NCBI GenBank assembly: GCA_030038475.1
Contig: JASHOU010000035.1
Location: 1-63,007, forward strand
DNA length: 63,007 nucleotides
From: Terriglobales bacterium
GTDB taxonomy: Bacteria; Acidobacteriota; Terriglobia; Terriglobales; Acidobacteriaceae
Direction: 5' to 3'
Part shown: piece after piece, positions 53,779-62,409 of the stretch
How the letters are laid out: each line of letters opens with the position of its first letter
How positions within the stretch are numbered: the stretch's first letter is position 1
Program-made: the position numbers and the translations under genes
The notes under the pieces: generated by a model
Databases searched by the model: none
Told to the model about the DNA's origin: nothing
What the model saw: only the letters and a program-made list of their open reading frames with translations

Positions 53779-54849
53779 ATGACGAAGCATAATAAAGAAA
53801 ACGAGCGCCTGCGGCAGACTGTCTTAAAAAAGACCGCCTTACGAAAGATTGTCGAATCTTTCCCCAAGCTCACCGTGACCGTGCTCGCCGATCTGGTGGC
53901 CGACGAATTTGTATTCGGCGAAATTTCCCGCGTTTCGCGTGAAGCGCCCGTGCTGATTTTGAGGCACCATGATCGCAAGGTGATCCCCGGTGGCGGCGCA
54001 AACGCCATCTACAACCTTGCCGACCTCGGAGTCAACGTCTTGCCGGTTGGCGTTGTGGGAGATGACGAGCCTGGAAGAATGCTGCTGCGCGCGTTCCGCC
54101 ACAAGCGCATTCCAGTCAGCGGTGTCTTCAAAGACAAGAGTTGCACCACGGTGACCAAGACGCGCATTCTGGCTGGATTCGCGCACACCGCCGGACAACA
54201 GGTTGTGCGCATCGACCGTGAGCCAGTCGAAGGGCCCAACGGACATTTGCGCCGCGAGATCGTACTCGCCGCGCGCGAATATGCCCGCGCCTCCGATGCA
54301 TTGCTCGTCTCTGATTACGGATACGGAGCTGCGACCCCGAATCTGCTGAATGTTATTCGCGAAAAACGTGCGCTCGATAAGGTTCCGGTGACGCTCGACT
54401 CGCGCCATCGTCTGCTTGAATTCTCCGGCGTAACGGCGGCCACGCCGAATGAGTCTGAGGTGGAAGAGGTCCTCGGCATTCGCATCGGCAACGACAACGA
54501 TTGGGAGCGGTTGGTGGCCGCAGGCGAGCAGATTGCCAGCGCGATGAATTTGGAATCGCTGCTGATCACCCGCGGCAAGGATGGCATGGTAGTTTTCCCG
54601 CGCCGTCACAAGCCGGTCGATATTCCGATTTTCGGCAGCGACGAGGTTGCAGATGTAACTGGAGCGGGCGATACCGTAGTCGCGACTTTTACCGCGGCCC
54701 TGGCTGCCGGCGCAACCGCCGAAGAGGCCGCTCACCTCGCGAACTATGCCGGCGGGATCGTGGTGATGAAGCGCGGCACCGCTACAGTGAGCCAGCAGGA
54801 ACTATTGGAAGCGCTCGATAAGACGGCGCCGCTTGCTCGCGAACATTAG
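53779..54849 (+). CDS. hldA: D-glycero-beta-D-manno-heptose-7-phosphate kinase (HldE1/RfaE1)
   Basis: A 356-residue PfkB/ribokinase-type sugar kinase that makes heptose-1,7-bisphosphate for LPS core. Marks are GGGANAIYNLADLGVNV near residue 75, the phosphate/ATP site DVTGAGDTVVATFTAAL near residue 295, and the usual beta-lid. The adenylyltransferase half found fused in HldE is encoded by the next gene, so this is the split (HldA/HldC-like) arrangement. The ATG at 53779 is taken because the upstream frame overlaps lpxK and looks unlike the family. Confidence 0.9.
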   Translation: MTKHNKENERLRQTVLKKTALRKIVESFPKLTVTVLADLVADEFVFGEISRVSREAPVLILRHHDRKVIPGGGANAIYNLADLGVNVLPVGVVGDDEPGRMLLRAFRHKRIPVSGVFKDKSCTTVTKTRILAGFAHTAGQQVVRIDREPVEGPNGHLRREIVLAAREYARASDALLVSDYGYGAATPNLLNVIREKRALDKVPVTLDSRHRLLEFSGVTAATPNESEVEEVLGIRIGNDNDWERLVAAGEQIASAMNLESLLITRGKDGMVVFPRRHKPVDIPIFGSDEVADVTGAGDTVVATFTAALAAGATAEEAAHLANYAGGIVVMKRGTATVSQQELLEALDKTAPLAREH

Positions 54850-54864
54850 CGGGCGAACATTAGT

Positions 54865-55410
54865 GTGCGAGCATTAGTTTCCCAGACCAGAATTCGAACC
54901 AGGATCTCGGCACCCTTGACGACATCATTCCATCCGAAGATTCTTTCGCGCGAACAGTTGCAGCGGCGTGTGGCGGATTGGCGGCGGGCCGGCGAGCGCA
55001 TCACGCTGGCCAACGGCTGTTTTGATCTGCTGCACGTGGGCCATGTTCGATACCTCCATGCGGCGCGCGAAATCGGCGGCAAGCTGATTGTGGCGGTCAA
55101 CGCCGATGACTCAGTGCGCGCGTTGAAAGGTGAAGGGAGACCGCTGATGCCCGCCGAAGAACGCGCGGAGATTCTCGCGGCCCTGGCCGATGTAGACGCC
55201 GTCGTGGTCTTCTCCGAAACCGATGTGCGCGCTCTGGTTCGCGAGATTCGTCCGGATTTTCACGCCAAGGGAACCGACTACACTGCCGAGAACGTGCCCG
55301 AGCGTGATGAGGTCGAAGCTTGCGGAGGCAGGGCCGTCATCGTAGGCGATCCCAAAGATCACTCGGTGACTGACATTATCCACTCGCGGTTGCAACCGCG
55401 AAGATCTTGA
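54865..55410 (+). CDS. hldC: Heptose-1-phosphate nucleotidyltransferase (HldE2/RfaE2)
   Basis: A 181-residue cytidylyltransferase-superfamily protein, second half of the split HldE pair, making ADP-heptose (or a related nucleotide sugar). The nucleotide motif [20 protein letters not shown] contains HxGH (near residue 55), followed by [13 protein letters not shown] and the VTDIIHSR terminus. A GTG at 54865 or a TTG at 54916 could start; the TTG gives a start closer to family length. It follows the kinase by 15 bases. Confidence 0.88.
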   Translation: MRALVSQTRIRTRISAPLTTSFHPKILSREQLQRRVADWRRAGERITLANGCFDLLHVGHVRYLHAAREIGGKLIVAVNADDSVRALKGEGRPLMPAEERAEILAALADVDAVVVFSETDVRALVREIRPDFHAKGTDYTAENVPERDEVEACGGRAVIVGDPKDHSVTDIIHSRLQPRRS

Positions 55411-55420
55411 GGCGGCGCGA

Positions 55421-56656
55421 ATGGCGGCGGGAGCTGCGACCAAGATCGCTACAAAGATTGCGACAAAGATTAGGATGACCGAAACCATTGCTCTTCCACT
55501 AGGAAATTCGCCACCAGGGAATTCGCTACCTGGGAGGTCATCGTTAGTCGCTCCGCGATTCGCCCGCCTTCTCATCGTGCGCCTCAGCGCCATGGGAGAC
55601 ATTATTCACACCTTGCCTGCGGCCGCGGCAGTGCGCGCAGCATTTCCGGATGCCACTCTGGGGTGGATGATCGAAGAGCGCTGGGCGGAGCTGCTGTGCG
55701 CCTTGCGCTATCCGCGATCTGGCCCGCGCTCCGAGCAGCGCCCCTTGGTTGATCGCGTCCATGCCGTGAATACGGCAGAATGGCGGCGCGCTTTTCTTTC
55801 GTTGAATACCTGGCAGCAGATCGCCGCGGGCTTGAGTGAATTGCGCGGAATTCATTATGACGCGGTGATCGATTTTCAGGGCGCGGTCCGTTCCGCGCTG
55901 CTGGCGCGCTTGTCGGGTGCGGGTGTCGTGTATGGCGATGCGCAGCCGCGTGAAAATGCCGCCAGCATGTTTTACACGCGAAGAATATCGACCAACGGTA
56001 TTCACGTTGTACAACAGGCGCTGACGCTGGCAAGAGCAGTTGGCTCGACGACGGGACCGACGGTTGGACCGATTGCGGACACGCCAACTCTCGACTCGGA
56101 AACTCAAATAGAGTTTCCTGTCGACGCGGATGCGGAAAGCAAAATCGCCGCTTTCACGGCGAATATAATCGGATTCGCAATTCTCAATCCTGGCGCGGGC
56201 TGGGGCGCCAAGATGTGGCCAGTCGAACGCTACGGGCAGGTTGCAAAGGAATTGGCAAAAGATGGCCTATGTTCGCTTGTAAACTATGGGCCGGGAGAAG
56301 AAAGACTGGCGGCGGCGGTTGAAGCCGCGAGCGAAGGATTTGCGCGAAAAGTTATCTGTTCGATTTCGGAGCTGATTGCGCTCACGCGCCGCGCTCGACT
56401 GTTTATCGGCGGCGATACGGGGCCCATGCACCTGGCGGCAGCTTTGAAGATTCCGGTGGTGGCAATTTTTGGTCCGACAAATCCGGCGCGTAACGGACCA
56501 ATTGGAACGCGCTCGATTGTGCTGCGGAGCGCGAGCAGTACGACCGACCATGCCCGGCGCGGCGAGCCGGAGCAAGGTATGCTTGAAATCGGCGCCCGCG
56601 AGGTCGTCGCCGCGGCCCGGAAGCTATTTGCCGAATCTTCTTCCGGAGAGCCGTGA
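55421..56656 (+). CDS. waaC: Heptosyltransferase WaaC-like (GT9)
   Basis: A 411-residue GT9 glycosyltransferase, probably transferring heptose to KDO in the inner core. It has the GT9 start (ARLLIVRLSAMGDIIHTLPA, near residue 50), the central NPGAGWGAKMWP (donor phosphate site, near residue 250), and FIGGDTGPMHLAAALKIPVVAIFG near residue 325. GAGG lies eight bases before the ATG. The first 45 residues include near-identical units (ATKIATKIATKI; LGNSPPGNSLPG) encoded by small DNA repeats, so the start may be extended. It overlaps the next gene by four bases (GTGA). Confidence 0.92.
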   Translation: MAAGAATKIATKIATKIRMTETIALPLGNSPPGNSLPGRSSLVAPRFARLLIVRLSAMGDIIHTLPAAAAVRAAFPDATLGWMIEERWAELLCALRYPRSGPRSEQRPLVDRVHAVNTAEWRRAFLSLNTWQQIAAGLSELRGIHYDAVIDFQGAVRSALLARLSGAGVVYGDAQPRENAASMFYTRRISTNGIHVVQQALTLARAVGSTTGPTVGPIADTPTLDSETQIEFPVDADAESKIAAFTANIIGFAILNPGAGWGAKMWPVERYGQVAKELAKDGLCSLVNYGPGEERLAAAVEAASEGFARKVICSISELIALTRRARLFIGGDTGPMHLAAALKIPVVAIFGPTNPARNGPIGTRSIVLRSASSTTDHARRGEPEQGMLEIGAREVVAAARKLFAESSSGEP

Positions 56657-57234
56657 GCGAAGCTGCGCAATCCGAATTGCCTTCGCGACCAGTCATCGTC
56701 TCTGCCTGGTCGCGCATAGCCCGTCGCATTCGCGTACCTTTCGGATTTCTTTTTGCTGTGTTTTATGTCTGGCTGGCGCGGCCAACCAAAACGTCGCTTC
56801 TCGCAGGCGCTCTAGTGCTGGTACCCGGACTGGTCTTGCGTGCGGTGGCTTCCGGATACGTGCAAAAAGACAAGCAGCTCACCACCAGCGGGCCCTATGC
56901 GTACACTCGCAACCCGCTGTATTTCGGCTCGCTGCTGTTAGCCGCCGGTTTTGCTATCGCCGCGCGCAGTTGGTGGATCGTCGCCCTCATGCTCCTGATG
57001 TTCGCACTGATTTACGTGCCGGTGATCGCCGGCGAGGAGCGCTATCTGCGCCAAACTTTTCCCGAATACGCCGATTATGCGCGCCACGTGCCGCGCCTGT
57101 TGCCGCGTCTAACTCCTTATGGCAACCGGCAAGACGCTTATGCCGCCTCCCGCTATTGGAAGCACCGCGAATACCGCGCAATTCTTGGCTGCGCCGCCCT
57201 GCTGGCAGTCCTTGTCGTCAAAATGGTGTGGTAG
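56653..57234 (+). CDS. Isoprenylcysteine carboxyl methyltransferase-like membrane protein
   Basis: A 193-residue polytopic membrane protein of the ICMT/PEMT-like family. About four transmembrane segments are visible, with TSGPYAYTRNPLYFGSLLL near residue 82 (the conserved RNPxYxG motif) and EERYLRQTFPEYADYARHVPR near residue 125. It starts with GTG overlapping the waaC stop by four bases. Methylation of a lipid or prenyl group is plausible. Its place at the end of a core-LPS operon suggests a role in the envelope, but that is inference. Confidence 0.85.
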   Translation: MSEAAQSELPSRPVIVSAWSRIARRIRVPFGFLFAVFYVWLARPTKTSLLAGALVLVPGLVLRAVASGYVQKDKQLTTSGPYAYTRNPLYFGSLLLAAGFAIAARSWWIVALMLLMFALIYVPVIAGEERYLRQTFPEYADYARHVPRLLPRLTPYGNRQDAYAASRYWKHREYRAILGCAALLAVLVVKMVW

Positions 57235-57247
57235 TCTGCCGTGGAGC

Positions 57248-58114
57248 ATGAGGCGCTTATCGCGACCGTCAAAACCGGCAGGTTCTGATTCCGATTATGG
57301 CGCAGCTGTAGGCGCGCGATTTCAACATCTCCGCACTCTGCTGCAAATTGCCCTTCCGCTGATCGCGACCCTGCTCACGGCGCAGCAAACGCCATCGAAC
57401 GAAACCATCGGCGCCGCTCACGCCGAAATTGTGCCTCCACGCCCCAACTATTATCTTTTTCCCGATGGCCAGGGCTACGTTTATTCGGCGGAGTGGCATT
57501 TGATCATCGCCGGGACCGGCGTCGTGAGAATGGAAGTCGACCGAAACGAGCGCAAAGTCACAGCAACCGCGGAATCTTCCGGAGTGGTTAACGTACTCTT
57601 TCCGGTGCATGATCGCTTCGAAGCGCACTTCGATCCGCGCACGTTCTGCTCGCTTTCAATCTTCAAGCACAGCGAAGAAGGCTCGCACAAGCGCGAAACT
57701 TCGATCCACTTCGATTATGTGCGCAAGAAAAGCACGCTCGATGAGAAGAACCTGAAGACGGGCGAGGCCAAGCATGTTGAAAACGATCTTGCGGACTGCG
57801 CCACCGACGTGATTACGGGCTTTTACTACGTCCAGTCGCTGCTGCTGCAACTGGGCGCGGTCTACGAGTTCCCCATCAGCGACGGCAAGACGGCGATCAT
57901 TCGCGCCACCGTGGAAAAACGCGAGCAGGTCAAAGTGCCGGCGGGAACATTCTCCGCAGTGTTGGTCACGGCCGAGGCGATTTCCGGGCCATTGAAGTCC
58001 AAAGGCAAAGTGTGGGCATGGTTTTGCGACGACGCCAGTCACACGCCGGTGCAAATGCGCGCCAGGCTGGGATGGGGCACGCTGCTGTTTCGTTTGCAGC
58101 GAATCGAAAAATGA
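57248..58114 (+). CDS. DUF3108 domain exported protein
   Basis: A 288-residue exported protein. Start MRRLSRPSK at 57248; the signal peptide lies near residues 22-45 (hydrophobic LLQIALPLIATLLTA). A beta-rich DUF3108 domain follows (VYSAEWHLIIAGTGVVRMEV, then KVWAWFCDDASHTPVQMRA, matching the family pattern of paired strands ending in a substrate-like strand). DUF3108 proteins are periplasmic and often sit with outer-membrane transport genes. It lies 13 bases after the ICMT-like gene, so it may be in the same operon. Confidence 0.8.
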   Translation: MRRLSRPSKPAGSDSDYGAAVGARFQHLRTLLQIALPLIATLLTAQQTPSNETIGAAHAEIVPPRPNYYLFPDGQGYVYSAEWHLIIAGTGVVRMEVDRNERKVTATAESSGVVNVLFPVHDRFEAHFDPRTFCSLSIFKHSEEGSHKRETSIHFDYVRKKSTLDEKNLKTGEAKHVENDLADCATDVITGFYYVQSLLLQLGAVYEFPISDGKTAIIRATVEKREQVKVPAGTFSAVLVTAEAISGPLKSKGKVWAWFCDDASHTPVQMRARLGWGTLLFRLQRIEK

Positions 58115-58206
58115 ATTTTGTAATTGGCAATTTGTAATTGGTAGTTGGAAACGATACTACCCTTAAATTTGCAGATTACAAATCACGATAAACAAATTTC
58201 CCGGTC

Positions 58207-59817
58207 CTATTTTTCGGCCAGAACCGCCTGCTTCGCCTTCGCAAACTCCGGACGCGCGGAACTCGACCCTTCACAAGTCTTGACCAGCACCGAGTAATAT
58301 TCGGCGGCTTCGGAAGGTTGTCCAGCCATCTCCGCTGCCTGGCCCGCGCCATAGAGACCGTTGAAACGCTTTGGATTGAACTTCAAATCTCCCCGATATT
58401 CGGCCAGCGCCTGCTCGGGATGCTTCATCTCAAGCAGCATGTCGGCCAGCATCTCACGCGCCGGTATGGACGTTTGTTCTTCGCCGACTGCGTCTTCATG
58501 ATCGGCGACCTTGCGCAGCACGGCGGTTGCCTGCTCGTTTTTGCCTTCGCCGTGCAAAACCCACGCCGAGGCTTCCTGCTGCAGCATCTCAACATATTCG
58601 ACGGCGTAAGGCATCCTGCGCGTCACATAGTTTTTTCGAATGGCCTCGATCTGCGCCAGGTTTTTCTTGGCACCTGCCAGGTCGGAGCTGCGCGCGCATC
58701 CAATCGTCTTCGCCCAGTACGTGTAAGCGCGGTCGAGCGGAGCGGCCTTCGCGATCACGGGCAGCGCCGCCGCGTCAGCCCATTGATGCAGTTCGATCGC
58801 ATACATCGCAGGAAACTTCGACATGCCGAAAGCCTGCATGTCACGATCCATATCTCCCATGTGCATTGCGGGCATCGTTTTCACCTCTTCCATCACCTTC
58901 AACGCATCCGTCTCGCGCCCGCTCTGCAAATAGGCATAGATCAAAAAATCCATGGCGTGAAACTGGTGGCCTTCGCCCTCCATCTGCATCTCCGCCGCTT
59001 TGCGGGTAGCCGCAATCGAGGCCAGATTCGACTGGATGTCATCCGGCCAGTCGCCCACGCGCGCAAAAATGTGCGAAGGCATGTGCACCGCATGCGGAGC
59101 AAACGGCGCAATTTGCGCATAGCGACGCGCTGCCGGCAGCCCAAGCTCGGCCATCTGCGGCTTGTCGTAAGTGTGGATCAGATAATGCGCAACTCCCGGA
59201 TGATTCGGCTCTTCGGCAAATAGTTTTTCCAGAATCGCGGCCGCCTGCTTGCGATTGGCGAACGTTGTGTCACCGTCTGGCTCTGAGGCGAGCAACGACA
59301 GCGCATAAAAAGCCGCTGCCTCATGGTCGTCCGGATATTTCTGGTACACCTTCTTCATGGCCTTGGAGTAGGCTCGCGCTCGCGCGTCGTGGTCCGCATT
59401 CGCATTGTTGGAGTAGAAAACGGTCAACGCTTGGATGTAGTCCCGCTCGCGCTCGGTTTTCGCCTGCGCCTTGTCAGCCCTCTTCAACTCCGCCAAGCCG
59501 CGCTGGATGGTCGCCTCATTGGGCTGATCCCAAAGCTGATGCCAGTGGCTCATGGCCTCGCCCCAATATGCCATGGCGCACGCCGGGTCCTGTTTTGCGG
59601 CATTGACAAAGGTTTTTTCCGCCTCTTCGTACCAGAACGAATGCAGCAGCGCCACACCTTTGTCGAATGTCTTCTGCGCATCGGCAGTACAAGACACAGC
59701 AAAATGCACCGTGCCCAGTTGTTCCTGCGTCAGATCTTCGTGATGATGTTCTTCGTCAGCAACAGCGATGGAGGAAAATAATGCAGCGATACAAAACGCC
59801 CAGATAAGTCTATGCAT
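58207..59817 (-). CDS. Exported TPR repeat protein
   Basis: A 536-residue secreted protein with signal peptide MHRLIWAFCIAALFSSIAVA. The mature region starts with a His-rich DEEHHHEDLT stretch and is built of TPR-like helix pairs (for instance ADAQKTFDKGVALLHSFWYE, AMAYWGEAMSHWHQLWDQPN, ERDYIQALTVFYSNNANADH) continuing to the C-terminus. Conserved Trp and His at WGEAMSHWHQLWD may be functional. It probably binds other envelope proteins. It is convergent with the DUF3108 gene. Confidence 0.8.
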   Translation of the reverse strand: MHRLIWAFCIAALFSSIAVADEEHHHEDLTQEQLGTVHFAVSCTADAQKTFDKGVALLHSFWYEEAEKTFVNAAKQDPACAMAYWGEAMSHWHQLWDQPNEATIQRGLAELKRADKAQAKTERERDYIQALTVFYSNNANADHDARARAYSKAMKKVYQKYPDDHEAAAFYALSLLASEPDGDTTFANRKQAAAILEKLFAEEPNHPGVAHYLIHTYDKPQMAELGLPAARRYAQIAPFAPHAVHMPSHIFARVGDWPDDIQSNLASIAATRKAAEMQMEGEGHQFHAMDFLIYAYLQSGRETDALKVMEEVKTMPAMHMGDMDRDMQAFGMSKFPAMYAIELHQWADAAALPVIAKAAPLDRAYTYWAKTIGCARSSDLAGAKKNLAQIEAIRKNYVTRRMPYAVEYVEMLQQEASAWVLHGEGKNEQATAVLRKVADHEDAVGEEQTSIPAREMLADMLLEMKHPEQALAEYRGDLKFNPKRFNGLYGAGQAAEMAGQPSEAAEYYSVLVKTCEGSSSARPEFAKAKQAVLAEK

Positions 59818-60291
59818 GAAGCACCCCGCTTGGAGTCTATTGCGCCGGTTGAAGCAGGGTCAAGGCGGAGGGGGGGATAGCTATAGACGACGGGAAAATC
59901 CGGCCACCCCTACCCACAGAGACTCGGACTCCGGGAGCCGGGGCGACGCTAGCAAGAAGGCAAACGGACTTTCTTAGACCTATGATGGTTGTCGCGATGA
60001 GATGTTGCGCTGCACAACACTCTTTGCATTTTCCGGAGCGAGCGCCTAGCATCTATAGCCGCCGGGCTTCCCTCAGGGAGAAAGGATGTATTGGGCACAA
60101 AATGGAATCGACTCGATGCGTTGGTTAAGTAGGTTGACAGGTTTACGAACAGGAATATGTTGGTGGACTGCCTCGCGAGCCTCTAGCGCGCAGTACGAGG
60201 CGAGACGCGATTCCACACCCATCAATTTCCGCTGATGCCCGATATGCCAGCGCCGTGACTTAAGACTTTTGGAATGTTTCTGTTAAACTTC
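59818..60291. other. Long non-coding stretch before the accessory edge
   Basis: About 474 bases with no convincing gene, tRNA, integrase or attachment-like repeat. Short palindromic words occur (TCCCTCAGGGA near 60080). The stretch lies between a core-type exported gene and the unusual minus-strand pair at the right edge, so it may be an insertion boundary. That is inference only. Confidence 0.4.
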
Positions 60292-62391
60292 TCACTGCTG
60301 TTTTGGCTTAATGATTAGCAGCATTACTTTTTCGACTGCTTCCGCAACAGATAGTTCCCAGCGGTGTGCAAAATCCCTCGCCGTCGTTCCGTAACACAAG
60401 TGGAACCCACTCAACACCCCTAGCATGAACAGTAATGCTGGTACAACATACCGACCCAAACTAGCTTCTGGCTGTGGAAATGGTCTGGGTAGAGTAAAGT
60501 AGGTTGCGAAAAACAAAAGGACTACCAAAGTCCAGAGTAGCGCTTTCCCGACGATAGCTCCAACTGCCACGCCGATTTCACGTGCGCGTTCAAATTGAGC
60601 GGCATACATCTGTCGAGCCACAGCTAAAGCCTTCTCCTTTTCAAGCTCAGCTCTCAGTCTACGCGCTCGTTCGCCCTTCAGAGCTAGATCAGCTACTGCA
60701 AGGGCTTCCGCCGACTCTGCCTTGATCGCGTTTTGCGCAAATTTGAGAACCTCTGCTACCGTTCCCTCTGTGAATCCTTCGGGTGAGCCTAGTGTAAAGT
60801 CCATTAAAGCCCTTCGTGCCTCAACGGAATATCGCAATAGATAGTAATCGTTCTCGGAAATGCTCCCACGAGTGCTTAGCTTCTCTATCTCCGCCAAGTA
60901 AATCTTCCACAATCGGTCTGGCGGCTTCATAGCTGCGAAGCAATCAGCGATTATCATTGTTCTCGGCAAGTCAACGGCAGACATCGGCTGCTTTAGCCAC
61001 ACTATTGTGGTGAGCACGTCATCGCGAATTGCGAGAGGAACGGTCGTCCGTTCGTACTCAGTATTGAAGTATTCTCGTGCGGCCTTGATCAGATTTGTGT
61101 TCTGTGTAATAAATACCGCTTGGCAGGATTCAATATCTTGATACGGTTTACCGCCGCGCAAGCGATGAATCGCGGTCAGCGAGTCAATGTCAAAATGTTT
61201 CGCGCGTTCGCTCCTATATGAGACTATGCTCTCCATTATCTGGTCGAGTCTAGCCTCGTCCAATCCAAGAGCTACGGTCTGCGACGGTCTGGGTTTTGTT
61301 TTGATGCGGAGCGAACCGAGCGATTCGTCGAGTTTTGCAATCACAAGTTCTATATCGCTTGGTTTGTATTCCTTGCCCCCCAAATACTCGAAAAATTCCA
61401 TTTGAGCTGGCTTTCGTCCGGAGCGTAAACTTCTTGCCGCAGCATCCAGGACCCCACTCACTTCATCGCGTGTATGTTGGAATATCGCTAGTTTCGCCTT
61501 CTGCTTGTAGAGCAGAGATAGGAGTTCCAACGAAGACGCCTGGCGAGATTCGCCTTCTAGACCAATTGCTCCCAAAATAAATGGAGTGTCAAAGTAAATC
61601 TCGACGCTCTCGAATAACCTCTGAACCTTAGCTATTTCTGGAAAGATTAGGACATTTGCCAACATCGAGCCTTTTACTATCGTTTCGAGAAATGAGAAAC
61701 CTTCCGGATCGTTAGCCCACAAGTGGTGAACGAATGCCTTTATAAGAAAATCAGCATTCTTCACCGCCGTCGGCGGAGGAGAAATGGGGTTTCCGTCGAT
61801 TGCGGCCGCGAGTATTGTTGGGGATCGCTCCTCAAGATATTCTAGGAGAGCGGAATCCGCTTCGTCTGTTGTCCATTCTGTTTCGTATCTTTCGCTGCAA
61901 AACGCGATCAATTTGTCGATTAAAGCTCGATGTTCTCGAAGCGCAGCTGCTTGGTCGATTGTGAATACTAGCTTATCGAGGACAGCCCTATTTCTAAGAT
62001 ATATTCTGTTCTGCTGCTTAATTAGACCTTGCTTTGCGCATCGATGCAGAATCGTCTTTAGCGCCCCTTGCGGAATTCCTAACCCGAACCGTTCTTTGAT
62101 TCCCTTTTGTATTTCTGGCAAAGAGACTTCGTCTTGTGGCGCGGTTCGCAGAATCTCCGCAGTGAATGGGACAAAATTCTGTATGTAGTCGTGTCCGAGT
62201 TCGTCCCAATTCGCCTTGAGAATCGCAAGGCTGTTGATAACTCGGTTTGGAATACTCCGCGGAGTTGCAGATAACTGTTTTAAACTCGAGTCGCCTGATG
62301 CCATATTGTTTTGTTGGTTACCGATTTTGGGTTGGCCGTTCCCCCGTAACGGAGATGAGTTGGCTCGAAATCCCGGTAATAATCTGTTCAA
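60292..62391 (-). CDS. wHTH/PIN-like protein with C-terminal membrane anchor
   Basis: A 699-residue protein, not recognised as a named family. Residues about 85-135 look like a winged helix. Residues about 262-432 carry spaced acids of a PIN-like nuclease: D268 (EIYFDTPF), E310 (HTRDEV), D401 and D403 (HFDIDSLTAIHRLR) and FITQNTNL near 428, where PIN proteins usually have TxD but this has TQN. Residues 550-605 are a charged coiled coil (LKGERARRLRAELEKEK), then two membrane helices (about 608-633 and 648-667). A TTG start at 62391 has AGGAG just upstream, 18 bases after the secreted-repeat gene. By eye the DNA is poorer in GC than neighbours. A membrane-tethered nuclease or effector is inference. 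Confidence 0.6.
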   Translation of the reverse strand: MNRLLPGFRANSSPLRGNGQPKIGNQQNNMASGDSSLKQLSATPRSIPNRVINSLAILKANWDELGHDYIQNFVPFTAEILRTAPQDEVSLPEIQKGIKERFGLGIPQGALKTILHRCAKQGLIKQQNRIYLRNRAVLDKLVFTIDQAAALREHRALIDKLIAFCSERYETEWTTDEADSALLEYLEERSPTILAAAIDGNPISPPPTAVKNADFLIKAFVHHLWANDPEGFSFLETIVKGSMLANVLIFPEIAKVQRLFESVEIYFDTPFILGAIGLEGESRQASSLELLSLLYKQKAKLAIFQHTRDEVSGVLDAAARSLRSGRKPAQMEFFEYLGGKEYKPSDIELVIAKLDESLGSLRIKTKPRPSQTVALGLDEARLDQIMESIVSYRSERAKHFDIDSLTAIHRLRGGKPYQDIESCQAVFITQNTNLIKAAREYFNTEYERTTVPLAIRDDVLTTIVWLKQPMSAVDLPRTMIIADCFAAMKPPDRLWKIYLAEIEKLSTRGSISENDYYLLRYSVEARRALMDFTLGSPEGFTEGTVAEVLKFAQNAIKAESAEALAVADLALKGERARRLRAELEKEKALAVARQMYAAQFERAREIGVAVGAIVGKALLWTLVVLLFFATYFTLPRPFPQPEASLGRYVVPALLFMLGVLSGFHLCYGTTARDFAHRWELSVAEAVEKVMLLIIKPKQQ

Positions 62392-62409
62392 AAACTCCTG
62401 CCACCGACG

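Noticed and set aside
54880-54905. GAATTCGAACC word as a possible tRNA T-arm
   Set aside because: No matching acceptor, D- or anticodon arm could be found around it, and it lies in the start of a coding region.
59818-60291. Integration site with integrase or attachment repeats
   Set aside because: No tRNA, integrase remnant or flanking direct repeat was found.
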